Source of the DNA: an uncultured Burkholderiales bacterium
Lineage (GTDB): Bacteria; Pseudomonadota; Gammaproteobacteria; Burkholderiales; Burkholderiaceae
DNA length: 64,000 bases
Direction: 5' to 3'
NCBI GenBank assembly: GCA_946480465.1
Contig: CAMLJY010000001.1
Span: 153,008 to 217,007, forward strand
The notes beneath the pieces were generated by a model. The model worked only from the letters and a program-made list of their open reading frames with translations, searched no databases and was not told the DNA's origin. Positions 1 through 8,152 of the stretch are shown piece after piece. The stretch's first letter is position 1. Every line of letters begins with the position of its first letter. A program made the position numbers and the translations under genes.

Positions 1-791
1 CGATAGCCGCCGGCCGTGCCGTCGTAGGCCTCCAGCGGCAGCTCGAAGCGCCGGCCGGTGGCGGGGTCCTCCTGCCGGGTGTAGCCCATCGTGCCTTCGC
101 GCCGGCCCTGCGAGATGCGGTCCTCGGACAAGCCCTTCTGGCGCCAGCTCTCGATCAGGCCCGAGTTGTCCAGCGGGTTGTTGCGCGGCAGCATGACGCT
201 GTCCTGCCCGGCCACCTGGCGCGCATTGGTCACGACGATGCTCTGCGCCACCGCCGGCAGCCACAGCCGGGCCTGGGACCACTGCGCGGCCGGCGCCTGG
301 TACAGCGTCATCGTGGCTGAGTAGCGGCCCCAGCCGCTGCTGAGGCCCACCGTCGCCCGCATGCGCACCGGCACGCCGCGCACCGTGGCCTGGAGCGCAA
401 AGTCCTCGGCCTGCCACGGGCCCCAGATGCCCGGCTGGCTGGGCAGCGGCGCCGAGCCGGTGATGCGCGCACCCGCGTTCACTTGCTGCATCACCATCAG
501 CAGGAAGTCCCGCGGCGTCACCTGGCCGAACGAGCCGTGCAGCAACGCGCTGGAGACCAGGGTCAGGCCGTCCGGAGCGACCAGATCGACGCCGTTGCTG
601 GTCTCGCGATGCGACCAGCCCGTTGGCACGGCCCATCGGAAATATTGGCCCTGCTGCACCTGCAACGCCGGGCGACCGGCCATCGCCGGGGCGCGATCGG
701 GGGCCGGCCCCGGCGGTGCAGCAACGGCCACACCGCAAGCCAGTGCGGCCACGAGCCAGCAGACGGAGGTGCGCAACAGAGCCATCAACAT
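1..791 (-). CDS. Secreted protein of unknown function (3' end missing)
   Basis: An open frame runs leftward from an ATG at 791 and leaves the window without a stop, so about 263 N-terminal residues are visible. The N-terminus reads as a signal peptide: two Met, basic Arg, a hydrophobic stretch (WLVAALACGVAVA) and a likely cut after AVA. The mature part starts with an Ala/Pro-rich linker followed by an aromatic, beta-rich region (YFRWAVPTGWSH) and a second half rich in Trp and Tyr. A second in-frame ATG lies at 785. I do not recognise the family. It is probably exported to the periplasm or cell surface. The gene lies downstream of, and on the same strand as, the toxin-like gene at 1022-1840. 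Confidence 0.7.
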   Translation of the reverse strand, partial: MLMALLRTSVCWLVAALACGVAVAAPPGPAPDRAPAMAGRPALQVQQGQYFRWAVPTGWSHRETSNGVDLVAPDGLTLVSSALLHGSFGQVTPRDFLLMVMQQVNAGARITGSAPLPSQPGIWGPWQAEDFALQATVRGVPVRMRATVGLSSGWGRYSATMTLYQAPAAQWSQARLWLPAVAQSIVVTNARQVAGQDSVMLPRNNPLDNSGLIESWRQKGLSEDRISQGRREGTMGYTRQEDPATGRRFELPLEAYDGTAGGY

Positions 792-1021
792 GGCATCAAG
801 GCCCGAGGTCCATTCCCGATACTCTCCATCGATCACGGGGCCTGTGCGCAGCGAGATTCGCGGCGTCGATCACGCTGCCGCCGCGCCTCTTCGGCCGCTG
901 GCGGGATCGTGGAAAGTCACCGGCCAGTCCGTGCCTGCGCGGCACAACGTGACAGCACCACGGTTCCGACATCTGCAACCGGCCACCGCGGCACGCAACG
1001 GCCTCCATTGGGGCGGGCACC

Positions 1022-1840
1022 TCAAGGAAGCGGGTCGCATCGCCCGCCGGAGACGCCCTGTGTGCAATTCGGGAAGGCGGATTCGGTGATGGTCGCCCCA
1101 GGCGCGCAGGCGTTCGTGTCGCCACGGGCGATGTGCTGGCTGTGGCCCGGGGTCACCGTCGGCAGGTCCGAGAAGAAGCCCAATTGGCGGAAGTTGGGCA
1201 CCACCTCGGCCGTGTCGCGGGCTTGGCCCAGCGCGGGCAATGCCGCGGCCGTCGGCGGAGCGGACTTCGCCAGGTCGCCCGCCTGGGCCGCGGTGTCCGC
1301 GAACTTGCCGAGACGGCCCAGTTTGGCTGCATCGCCCACGTAGGGGAGCATGCTGAGCGCGCTGATGCCTGCGCCGACGTAGTCACCGCGCAGCAGCGAG
1401 ATCAGGCCATCGATCGCGTCGCAGGTGGGCGTCGGATCGAAGACGCCGGCGACGGACAGGGCGAACTGCAGCCCGTCGAGCACCCGGCTGGTCCCGTTGG
1501 TGCTGCCGCCGCCGCCAGGGGCCGTCGTTGGAGCCTGCCCGTCGGGCGAGCTCGTGGCCTGCGTGCCAGCGGGCGAGGCGGCCTCGAATGCCGCCGCGAA
1601 CTCGCGCACGAGGCATTGCCGATCGGCCGGCGTCAATTGCGGCTGCATCTCGGCGAGCAACTGCGCGGCGTGCTCAGGGTCGCCGCTGGCCACGGCGGCG
1701 AGTTCGGACCCGAGGCCGTGCAGGTCCGGCACGCCCGCACACGTCCACGCGTCCAGCAAATCCGGGCCGGCGTGTCCGCAGTCATGTGCGTCGAGCGCGG
1801 CGCAGGCCGGGTGGGTGGTCACTGGGAGGATGGTGCTCAT
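1022..1840 (-). CDS. Polymorphic-toxin-like protein with pre-toxin segment
   Basis: This encodes 272 residues from an ATG at 1840, with a GAGGG-type ribosome site about 8 nt upstream. The N-terminal part is acidic and Cys-containing without a signal peptide. A Gly/Ser/Thr/Pro-rich linker (about residues 92-115) leads into a hydrophobic Gly/Ala segment (FDPTPTCDAIDGLISLLRGD, then ALSMLPYVGDAAKLGRL). That segment resembles the pre-toxin region that precedes the C-terminal toxic domain in many polymorphic toxins. The last 80 or so residues match no toxin I know and contain three Cys. No convincing immunity gene follows in the 230 bases downstream. Toxin or secreted-effector function is inference from the pre-toxin-like segment; it could be an eroded toxin. 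Confidence 0.6.
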   Translation of the reverse strand: MSTILPVTTHPACAALDAHDCGHAGPDLLDAWTCAGVPDLHGLGSELAAVASGDPEHAAQLLAEMQPQLTPADRQCLVREFAAAFEAASPAGTQATSSPDGQAPTTAPGGGGSTNGTSRVLDGLQFALSVAGVFDPTPTCDAIDGLISLLRGDYVGAGISALSMLPYVGDAAKLGRLGKFADTAAQAGDLAKSAPPTAAALPALGQARDTAEVVPNFRQLGFFSDLPTVTPGHSQHIARGDTNACAPGATITESAFPNCTQGVSGGRCDPLP

Positions 1841-2156
1841 GGTTTGGCCCTCGGTTCGTCAATCAGTGCCGCGATTAGGCGGGCCTGCGGCGCGTGGGCC
1901 AAGTCGGGGCCGCTCCGATTGGGAGTCTTCCTAACGCGCCGGGCGGCAGGAGATGGCGCTGGGCATCACCCGCAGCTGCCCTGAGGCACCGAAAGCCAAC
2001 GCGACGCTGGCGGTGGTGGCTGCTTCCTGATGCTGGCCACCGCGACACCTTCAGACATGGGGGTCGCGTTTGCGCGAAGGGGCTGCGGTGGTACAAAGCG
2101 GCCCGCCGGCGCCTTGCCGGCCAAGCCGGCACGGACCGGCGTACAAAGGGAAATCC
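1841..2156. other. Intergenic region, 316 bp
   Basis: This space separates two divergent genes, the toxin-like gene on the minus strand and a lipoprotein gene on the plus strand, so it should hold both promoters. I see no convincing sigma-70 boxes, no tRNA and no likely small gene. The plus-strand half carries GCCGGC-type short inverted repeats near 2101-2140, and a GGGAAA ribosome site lies just before the gene at 2157. Confidence 0.5.
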
Positions 2157-2546
2157 ATGTCCATTCGTCGAACCGCGCCAGCGGTCTGCATGGCCCTGGT
2201 GTTCGCGTTGGCCGGCTGCGCCGCCAGCGTTGAAACCGCACCGGTCGTTTTCGTTGCCGCGCCTGGTGCGGACATCACGCTCACGCAGGCCGCTGACGTG
2301 ACGCTGGTCACCGGCTACAGCCGCTCGCTGCCGCTGGGTAGTCGGTGGCGCAAGACTGGCACCGTGCCGCAAGGCAGTGTGTACCGGCCTGTCGATGCGG
2401 TCTTCACGATCGAGGGCCGCAACGTGCACGAGGCGTATCTCGTGATCTCCCCGCAGCGCCAGCTCGTCGGTTTCTACCTGCCGGGCGAGTCCAGGTTGTC
2501 ACCGCTTTCCGCCCAAATCCCCCTGTCCTACAAGGAACTGCCATGA
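2157..2546 (+). CDS. Small lipoprotein of unknown function
   Basis: This encodes 129 residues with a lipoprotein signal peptide: MSIRRTAP, a hydrophobic stretch, and a lipobox LAGC with Cys near residue 19. The ATG at 2157 was chosen because AAGGGAAA lies just upstream and the signal peptide begins there; an upstream in-frame extension to 2070 would bury the signal. The mature domain is short and beta-rich (Val/Thr alternation), with GSVYRPVDAVFTIEGR near the middle. I do not recognise the family. Its stop overlaps the next gene's start (ATGA), so the two lipoproteins are translationally coupled and probably act together in the envelope. Confidence 0.8.
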   Translation: MSIRRTAPAVCMALVFALAGCAASVETAPVVFVAAPGADITLTQAADVTLVTGYSRSLPLGSRWRKTGTVPQGSVYRPVDAVFTIEGRNVHEAYLVISPQRQLVGFYLPGESRLSPLSAQIPLSYKELP

Positions 2547-2989
2547 AGAGACGCATCGCCCTCGCCGCCCTCGTCAGCACTGCCGCACTGTTCGCGGGTT
2601 GTGCCTCGGGACCCAAGTACGCTGAGATGTCCAAGTCCATCCCGCCGCTGAAGGCGGACCAGGGCCGCATCTACTTCTTCCGCTCCGGCTCGATGGTGGG
2701 CGCCGCCGTCCAGCCGGAGATCCGCCTCAACAACACGGTAGTCGGTGCGTCGAAGCCGGGTGGCTTCTTCTTCGTCGACCGGCCGGCCGGCAACTACGTG
2801 GCTGCCACGTCGACCGAGACCGAGAAGACCCTGAGCTTTGCGCTGGCGGCCGGCGAAACCAAGTACGTGCGTTCCTCGCCCAGCATCGGGCTGCTCGTGG
2901 GCCGCATCGTGCTGGAGCTGGAGGACCCGAAGAAGGGGCAGGCGGAGGTGGAGACGCTGTCGTTCACCGACGGCTTGCCGGCAAAGTAA
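2543..2989 (+). CDS. DUF2846-like lipoprotein
   Basis: This encodes 148 residues with a lipoprotein signal (MKRRIALAAL, lipobox FAGC, Cys near residue 21). The mature part has the layout of DUF2846 proteins: an N-terminal GRIYFFR strand, a polar middle with a GGFFFVDRPAGNY motif and an AAGETKYVR strand, ending in acidic and polar residues. These are small outer-membrane-associated lipoproteins of unknown biochemical role. The start overlaps the stop of the preceding lipoprotein gene by 4 nt. Family assignment is from memory of the pattern and is moderately sure; the lipoprotein call is direct. Confidence 0.85.
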   Translation: MKRRIALAALVSTAALFAGCASGPKYAEMSKSIPPLKADQGRIYFFRSGSMVGAAVQPEIRLNNTVVGASKPGGFFFVDRPAGNYVAATSTETEKTLSFALAAGETKYVRSSPSIGLLVGRIVLELEDPKKGQAEVETLSFTDGLPAK

Positions 2990-3120
2990 GCGGCAGAGAG
3001 ACCGGCGCGTCGGTGTCCGCCGGCGCCAACTCCGGGGCGCCACCATTGCATGAGCGTCGACGCTGCTGGCTCCGGCAATGTGTTGGCGCCCTCGATGATT
3101 GACGGCTATTGCCATCGTTC

Positions 3121-3903
3121 ATGACGCTCGTACCCTTTCGCCGGCTCGTGGCCACCGCCTTGCTCGCGCTGGCCATCGTGCCCGCGCAGGCCGCCGGTCC
3201 GCAGCCCCCCGGCGCGCTGCTGCGCCAGGGCGAGTGGGGTGGCGAGATCGGTACCTACCACCCGCCCGAGGCCTGGCTGAGCCTCCCCGTGAAGCGCTGG
3301 CCGATGGACGGCTGGGGGGTGCTTGTGATCGATGCGGAGCGGGCCACGCTGTCCATCACGCCGCTGTCGGTTGCCGCGGCCCGGCTGCGGCTGATGCCGA
3401 TCACCGACCAGCTGACGGGTACTGCGGGCACGCCGGATGCCGAGTCCACGCCGGCGAGTACCGCGCCGGAAGGCACTGAGGACGACTGGTACCTGCGGGT
3501 GCCTGGGTTGGTGTGGCGGGCCGGCGCGGTGCCTTTGCACCGTTTCAGGAACGGCACGGTTCAGCTCACGCCCGAGCTGGGCCGGCGTATCCAGCTCAGC
3601 ATCGGGGGCAGGCCGTTCACCTTCACGCTGCAGAACGGCCACCGCACGGCCGATGGCCGGCCGTACGGCGAGGGCGTGCAGTTCACCCTGGAAGTGGGCG
3701 GCCAGCGCTATGACTACGACCTGGGCGGCTACGGCTGGGAGGCGCGCATCCTTGCGCTGGGCGACTTCGACGGCGACGGCAAGCCGGACTTCTTGTTCGA
3801 CATTGCCGGCAGCAACAGCGGCCACCACGTGGTGCTGCTGTCGTCCTTCGCCAAGCCGGGCCGCAACCCGCCAACGGCCTACCTGACCGCCACCGGCTGC
3901 TGA
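3121..3903 (+). CDS. Secreted protein with FG-GAP/EF-hand-like motif
   Basis: This encodes 260 residues from the ATG at 3121; an in-frame TTG at 3109 would add only four residues. Residues 1-25 form a signal peptide (VATALLALAIVPAQAAG). The C-terminal third contains GDFDGDGKPDFLFD, a calcium-binding loop of the kind seen in FG-GAP/VCBS repeats, but only one copy is present. The rest is beta-rich and unassigned. It is likely periplasmic or extracellular. The last 25 bp overlap the 3' end of the convergent DUF2917 gene. No enzyme motif is visible. Confidence 0.75.
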   Translation: MTLVPFRRLVATALLALAIVPAQAAGPQPPGALLRQGEWGGEIGTYHPPEAWLSLPVKRWPMDGWGVLVIDAERATLSITPLSVAAARLRLMPITDQLTGTAGTPDAESTPASTAPEGTEDDWYLRVPGLVWRAGAVPLHRFRNGTVQLTPELGRRIQLSIGGRPFTFTLQNGHRTADGRPYGEGVQFTLEVGGQRYDYDLGGYGWEARILALGDFDGDGKPDFLFDIAGSNSGHHVVLLSSFAKPGRNPPTAYLTATGC

Positions 3904-4217
3904 ACCGCCGGCCGGCGCGGCCTGGGGCTGGCAGGGGGCAGTGTGGTGATGGGCGGCGTGGTCAAGGGCGCCGCGGGGTGCCGCGCCTCGACCTGCACGG
4001 TGGCGGGCTTCAGCGCGTAGACGATGGCCGGGCGGTGCGCATCGGTCGTGAACTGCTCGCCGGCCTCGACCACGTAGTCGCAGCAATCGCCGTCGAGCGT
4101 GATCCACAGGGTGCCGGTGCGGCAGCGGATGCGCAGGCCGGCGGCGTCGGGCAGTTTCAGCATCGCGCGGCGCGGCAGGTCCACCGCGGTGCCGGCATGC
4201 AGGGCGTTCGGGCTCAT
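3879..4217 (-). CDS. DUF2917 domain protein
   Basis: This encodes 112 residues. The core, with GLRIRCRTGTLWITLDGDCCDY followed by VEAGEQF, matches the short all-beta DUF2917 fold, where a Gly-Thr-Leu-Trp-Ile-Thr strand precedes an acidic turn. The last 30 residues are Pro/Thr-rich and probably disordered. There is no signal peptide or membrane segment. The gene is divergent from a LysR regulator across a 128-bp spacer carrying a perfect palindrome, an arrangement that suggests control by that regulator. The molecular function of DUF2917 proteins is unknown. Its 3' end overlaps the neighbouring secreted-protein gene on the other strand. Confidence 0.85.
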   Translation of the reverse strand: MSPNALHAGTAVDLPRRAMLKLPDAAGLRIRCRTGTLWITLDGDCCDYVVEAGEQFTTDAHRPAIVYALKPATVQVEARHPAAPLTTPPITTLPPASPRPRRPAVQQPVAVR

Positions 4218-4296
4218 GGCTCGGATCCTTCAGGCATTCGGGGTGGGAATGACTGTAGGCAGCGGTCCACCAGGGCTCAAACGCTAAGATCGAATG

Positions 4297-4323
4297 GTTT
4301 GCATGCGTTGGGCGCATGCAAAC
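4297..4323. promoter_or_regulatory. Perfect 27-bp palindrome, likely LysR operator
   Basis: The arms GTTTGCATGCG and CGCATGCAAAC are exact reverse complements (11 bp each) around the spacer TTGGG. The site lies between the divergent DUF2917 and LysR genes, 22 bp before the LysR start codon. A TAAGAT hexamer just upstream (4285-4290) could be a -10 box for the LysR gene, which would put the palindrome at the transcription start and fit autorepression. Function is inferred from position and symmetry. Confidence 0.75.
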
Positions 4324-4345
4324 TGCCCGCCCAGGAGCCCGTGTG

Positions 4346-5302
4346 ATGAAGCGATCCGACCTGCCGCGCCTGGACCTGCTGCGCAGCTTCGAGGCGGCAG
4401 CGCGCCTGCAAAGCTTCACCCGCGCCGCGGATGAGCTGGCCTTGACGCAGTCGGCCGTCAGCCGGCAGATCCAGCTGCTGGAGGAGGGGCTGGGCGCGGT
4501 TCTGTTCACGCGGCGCCACCGCGCCATCGAACTCACCGATGCCGGCCGCGTGCTGCAGCGCGCGGTGGACGACACGCTCGAACGCCTGCGCGACGCCACC
4601 GCCCGCATCCGGCGCGACCGGCAGCTGCGGCCCTTGTCCGTCACCTGCACGCCGGGTTTCGCGTCGTTGTGGCTGATCCCGCGGCTGGCGCGCTTCACCG
4701 CCACACACCCCAGCACGGACGTGCGCGTGTCTGCCACGCACGAGCTGATGGACCTGGAGCGCAGCGGGCTGGACGTGGCGGTGCGCTTCATCCCGGTGGC
4801 GCGGGGGCAGGGCCGGCCGCTGTTCGAGGAGACGATCGTGCCGGTCTGCGCACCCGCGCTGCTAAAGGACCGAGCCCGACCGCTGAAGACCCCGGCCGAC
4901 CTGGCGCAGCACACGCTGCTGGCGGTGGAGGGCTACCCCGACGAATCGCTGATGGTGGATTGGGCCCCGTGGCTGAACGCGATGGGCCTGCCCGAGCTGC
5001 GCATGCGCAACACGCTGCGCTTTTCGCAGTACACCGATGCGCTGGCCGCCGCCGCCGCGGGCCAGGGCGTGGTGATCGGCCGGCTGCCGCTGCTGGCGCC
5101 GAAGATCGCGGCTGGCGAACTGGTGGCGCCGTTCCAGGCCGGCGCCAAGTCCCGCCGCGGCTACTTCGTCGAGGTCAGCCGCCATGCGGCCGACGTGCCC
5201 GAGGTGCGCGACCTGGTCGCCTGGCTGCATGAGGAGGCGGCTCGGCAGGGGGAGGGACCTTCCGCCGGCGCGCGGCGGCGGCATGCGTCGAAAAGGCGTT
5301 AG
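4346..5302 (+). CDS. LysR-family transcriptional regulator (GcvA-like)
   Basis: This encodes 318 residues. The N-terminal winged helix-turn-helix covers about residues 6-65 (LRSFEAAARLQSFTRAADEL, then TQSAVSRQIQLLEE), and the LysR substrate-binding fold follows from about residue 90 to 295 (PGFASLWLIPRLARF, then GLDVAVRF). This pattern is closest to the GcvA subgroup. The ATG at 4346 is preferred over the one at 4316: AGGAG lies 8 nt upstream, and 4316 falls inside the palindromic operator. It probably regulates itself and the divergent DUF2917 gene; the inducer is unknown. The last 20 residues are basic and poorly conserved in appearance. Confidence 0.92.
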   Translation: MKRSDLPRLDLLRSFEAAARLQSFTRAADELALTQSAVSRQIQLLEEGLGAVLFTRRHRAIELTDAGRVLQRAVDDTLERLRDATARIRRDRQLRPLSVTCTPGFASLWLIPRLARFTATHPSTDVRVSATHELMDLERSGLDVAVRFIPVARGQGRPLFEETIVPVCAPALLKDRARPLKTPADLAQHTLLAVEGYPDESLMVDWAPWLNAMGLPELRMRNTLRFSQYTDALAAAAAGQGVVIGRLPLLAPKIAAGELVAPFQAGAKSRRGYFVEVSRHAADVPEVRDLVAWLHEEAARQGEGPSAGARRRHASKRR

Positions 5303-5354
5303 GCTGCGCGGCGGCATCATCACCACCCGGCCGTGCCTTACGCACGGCAGCTCC

Positions 5355-5993
5355 ATGAAGTCTCATCTCATCCTCCTGCTCGCCCTGTTCGCGTTCAAGG
5401 CTTCAGCCTGCGTCGACCACCAATTGCGGGACGCTGCGGCGTCGGTGCAGGTGGTCGAGCCTTCGGTCACCGCAGCGCAGCGTGACGGCTGCGTGCTGTT
5501 GACGGTGCTCGGATCGGTCAAGAACAACGGCGGCGAGCGGGTCGAGAGCCTGCTCGTTGAAGCGAAGCTCAAAGACGCCAGCGGGAAGACCATCGACGTG
5601 ATCAGCCAACCGGTCCATGGCCTCGTCGTTCCGGCCGGGCAGCAGGTGGCGTTCCGGCTCCTGGCGCCGGCGGCTGCGGCTCCAGCCATGTACGCCGGCG
5701 TCGAGGCCCGCGTCGTCAGCGCCGAGGCCCATGTGCCCTTCGTTCCCCCGCCGCCGGCCCGCGCGGAGAACGAGCCCAACGTCTTCGTCAGCCTGCTCGT
5801 GTCGTGGGCGCCGATGCTGCTGCTGATTGCCGTCTGGGTGCTGCTGGCGCGCAAATTCAGCGGCAAGGGTTCGACGCAGGACAAGATGCTGACCGCCATC
5901 GGCGAGCAGAACGCGCTGCTGGCGCGGCAGATCGCGGCGATCGAGGCCATCGCCTCGGCCGCCGCGGCGAAGAAGGCGGCGAACGAGGCTTAG
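5355..5993 (+). CDS. Membrane-anchored FxLYD-like protein
   Basis: This encodes 212 residues. A signal peptide (MKSHLILLLALFAFKASA) leads into a single beta-sandwich of about 100 residues with the pattern of FxLYD domains (LTVLGSVKNNGGERVESLLV, then VPAGQQVAFRL). A Pro-rich linker (PFVPPPPAR) and one transmembrane helix (LVSWAPMLLLIAVWVLLARK, about residues 150-170) follow, then a short charged, Ala-rich helical tail. The likely topology is periplasmic sandwich and cytoplasmic tail. The stop overlaps the convergent AraC gene by 4 nt. Its cellular role is unknown. Confidence 0.8.
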   Translation: MKSHLILLLALFAFKASACVDHQLRDAAASVQVVEPSVTAAQRDGCVLLTVLGSVKNNGGERVESLLVEAKLKDASGKTIDVISQPVHGLVVPAGQQVAFRLLAPAAAAPAMYAGVEARVVSAEAHVPFVPPPPARAENEPNVFVSLLVSWAPMLLLIAVWVLLARKFSGKGSTQDKMLTAIGEQNALLARQIAAIEAIASAAAAKKAANEA

Positions 5994-6964
5994 CGTTCAA
6001 CGCTGCCCTGGTCGCGCAGCGGCAGGCAGATGTGCGTGCGCAGCGCGGTCGGCGGGGTGTCGCGCGGGTTGTTCAGGTAGTCCTCGACGATCGGGCCGTC
6101 CGCGATCTCGAAGCCGGAGTGCGGCAGCCAGTGGCCGAACAGCCAGCGGTAGGCCGCTCGCATCGAGGAGTACGGCCCTTCGTGCAGCAGCACGGCGTAG
6201 CGGGCGGCCGGCAGCGTGATGCGCTGCAGGCCGGCGGGCAGCGCGGTGCCGGGGTCGGCGGCGCCGCTGACCGCGGCGTGCGAGCGCAGCGCAGCCTGGT
6301 CGATCGCGTCGGGGTCGTCGTGGTACAGGCCCAGCGTGCGCATGCCTGGGCGCGCCAGCCCGTGCGCGGCCACGGTGCCGAAGAGGCGCTCGAAGCCGAG
6401 GCCGATTTCCATGAACGAGCCGCGGTGCTCCACCGCCAGCAGCTCCAGCGCGGGCAGGACCTGCACCGTCACCGCCACCGCCTGGCCCGGCGGCGGCGCG
6501 ATGCCCGGCGGTGCCGGTGCGGCGGCGGCCGCCTGGAAGACGGCGTGGCTGCCTTCGCTTCGGTAGCGGGCCGGCGGCAGGCCGTAGCTGGCCTTGAAGA
6601 TGCGCGTGAACGAGGCCACGTCCGGGTAGCCGGCGCGCCGCGCGATGCCGGCCACCGGCTGCGTGCCGTTCGCCAGCTCGGCGGCGGCGCGCTGCAGCCG
6701 CAGCCGCTTCACGGTGGCGGCCAGCGTCTCGCCGGTCATCGCGTGGTAGATGCGGTGCCAGTGGTGCGGCGACAGGTGCGCCACGTCCGCCAACGCGTTC
6801 AGGTCCAGCGGTTCGTCCAGGTGCGCATGCACGTGGGTGATGACGCGCTGCAGCCGCGCTTCGTAGCGGGCCCAGGCGCGGCGGTCGGGTGCGGCGCCGG
6901 CGCTGTCCGGGTCAGCGCAGGCCGACGTAGATGCGGATGCGGCCGTCGGCGTCGTAGCGTTCAT
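5990..6964 (-). CDS. AraC-family regulator with GyrI-like effector domain
   Basis: This encodes 324 residues. The AraC/XylS DNA-binding region is N-terminal (about residues 35-135), with two helix-turn-helix units: LNALADVAHLSPHHWHRIYH and VAGIARRAGYPDVASFTRIF. A GyrI-like small-molecule-binding domain fills the C-terminal half (about residues 165-320). This is the Rob/SbmC-type layout of regulators that sense hydrophobic compounds. The start at 6964 overlaps the upstream GyrI-like gene by 53 bp in another frame, so the pair is probably co-transcribed. The first 30 residues are low-complexity. Targets and ligand are unknown. Confidence 0.92.
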   Translation of the reverse strand: MNATTPTAASASTSACADPDSAGAAPDRRAWARYEARLQRVITHVHAHLDEPLDLNALADVAHLSPHHWHRIYHAMTGETLAATVKRLRLQRAAAELANGTQPVAGIARRAGYPDVASFTRIFKASYGLPPARYRSEGSHAVFQAAAAAPAPPGIAPPPGQAVAVTVQVLPALELLAVEHRGSFMEIGLGFERLFGTVAAHGLARPGMRTLGLYHDDPDAIDQAALRSHAAVSGAADPGTALPAGLQRITLPAARYAVLLHEGPYSSMRAAYRWLFGHWLPHSGFEIADGPIVEDYLNNPRDTPPTALRTHICLPLRDQGSVER

Positions 6965-7391
6965 GTTCGCAGCGGTAGCTCTTGGGCAGGTCGGTCTGTT
7001 GCCAGATCATGCGCCAGGCCTCGCCCACGCGGTCTTGGCGGCCGCGTTCCACCTCGAACACCGCGCAGCGCTGGGCCGGCAGTTCGACGCGGGTCAGGCC
7101 CGCGGGCACCGGGGTGCCGGGCGGCACGGCGGCGCCGATCACCAGCGAGTACGTGCCTTCGTTGTCGTGGCCTTCATGCTCGAAGCGGATGTAGGCGGCG
7201 AGCACGCCGCCCGTCAGCCGCGGCGTGATGCGGTCGAGCACCCGTTCCGCGGAAAAGCGTTGCCAGTGGGCCGGGATGGTCTGGAAGGCCTCGGCATTGC
7301 TGGTGCGCAGCTCGAGGCCGATCATCGTGGTGGGTTCGGTGTGCTCGATGGTGTACCCGGTGCGCTGGCCGGGATGCTCGATCGTGTGCAT
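6912..7391 (-). CDS. Stand-alone GyrI-like effector-binding protein
   Basis: This encodes 159 residues built as a single GyrI-like (SOUL/AraC effector-binding) domain: GLELRTSNAEAFQTIPAHWQ, a GTYSLVIGAAVP strand, and the C-terminal RIRIYVGLR strand usual for this fold. No DNA-binding segment is present. It precedes and overlaps the AraC regulator that carries its own GyrI-like domain. It may buffer or bind the same ligand as its neighbour, or act alone as a hydrolase or gyrase-inhibitor-like protein. The first assignment is inferred from the pairing; fold assignment is fairly sure. Confidence 0.85.
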   Translation of the reverse strand: MHTIEHPGQRTGYTIEHTEPTTMIGLELRTSNAEAFQTIPAHWQRFSAERVLDRITPRLTGGVLAAYIRFEHEGHDNEGTYSLVIGAAVPPGTPVPAGLTRVELPAQRCAVFEVERGRQDRVGEAWRMIWQQTDLPKSYRCEHERYDADGRIRIYVGLR

Positions 7392-7480
7392 GAGGTGCTC
7401 CGTTTGAACGTGGACGCCATCGTTCCACGGGGCGGTTTGACAAGTCTTGCGGAGTTGCGGGCGGGGCCGTCCGTCCGGAT

Positions 7481-8152
7481 TCAGCGCGGCGGCGTGTTCT
7501 CCACCAGTGCGATGCGGCGCTTGAGCCGCTGCGTTTCCTCGTTATCACCGGCCTGCTCGGCACGCTGCAGCTGCAGCTTCAGCCAGGCCAGCAGCGGGCG
7601 GCGCCAGCCCTGGGCCGAGGCGGTGTCGACCGCCACGCCGTAGATGGCGGGGTGGGCCTGGCCGCTGCGCAGCAGCACGCCGGCGGCGACCAGGCGCGAC
7701 AGCGGGTCCTCGATCTGCTGCAGCGCCGCGGCGTCCGCGGCGCTGGCGGCATGGGGCCTGGCCAGCGCCTGCTGGGCGGCGGGCAGCAGGGCGATGGACG
7801 CCGCATCGGCGCGTCCGGCAAGGTAGGCGGCGTAGGCGCGCTCCGGCGCCGCCGCATCCGCTTCCAGTGCGCGGTAGGCAGGGCAGTCGTCGAAGTCCAG
7901 GCTGGCCACCTGCGCGGCGCAGCGCAGCAGCTCGGCGCGCGCCAGCAGGTCGGGGCGGCCGGTGCGGGCGATCTCGCCGCGCAGGCGGGCCAGCTCCAGC
8001 GCCTCCAGGCGGGTCTCGCCGGACAGGTGGGTCTGCACCACGCGCTCGGCGGCGGCGCGGGCATTCATCTGCCAATCGGGCGGCGGCTTGCCGGCGCAGG
8101 CGGCCAGCAGCGCGGCGGCGAGCACCGGGGCCAGGCGGGTGGCGGCGGTCAT
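7481..8152 (-). CDS. Helical lipoprotein of the MCE operon
   Basis: This encodes 223 residues with a lipoprotein signal (LAPVLAAALLAACAG; Cys near residue 19). The mature protein is almost wholly alpha-helical with many Ala and Arg and has no recognisable domain. It does not look like the PqiC/auxiliary lipoproteins usually found after MCE genes. Its ATG overlaps the stop of the MlaD-like gene (ATGA), so it is translated from the same operon. A role as an outer-membrane partner for the MCE protein is inference from position and lipidation. Confidence 0.8.
   Translation of the reverse strand: MTAATRLAPVLAAALLAACAGKPPPDWQMNARAAAERVVQTHLSGETRLEALELARLRGEIARTGRPDLLARAELLRCAAQVASLDFDDCPAYRALEADAAAPERAYAAYLAGRADAASIALLPAAQQALARPHAASAADAAALQQIEDPLSRLVAAGVLLRSGQAHPAIYGVAVDTASAQGWRRPLLAWLKLQLQRAEQAGDNEETQRLKRRIALVENTPPR

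Noticed and set aside
796..1125. Possible immunity gene after the toxin-like gene
   Set aside because: The 109-residue frame is Arg/Pro-rich, overlaps the toxin-like gene for about 100 bp, and has no ribosome site or domain.
91..1343. Several plus-strand open frames at the left end
   Set aside because: They are antisense to the secreted protein and the toxin-like gene, are rich in Arg/Pro/Ala, and have no domain or ribosome site.
3106..4914. A 602-residue minus-strand frame across the secreted protein, DUF2917 and LysR genes
   Set aside because: It is the shadow frame of well-supported genes; its translation is Arg/Ser/Ala-rich with no domain.
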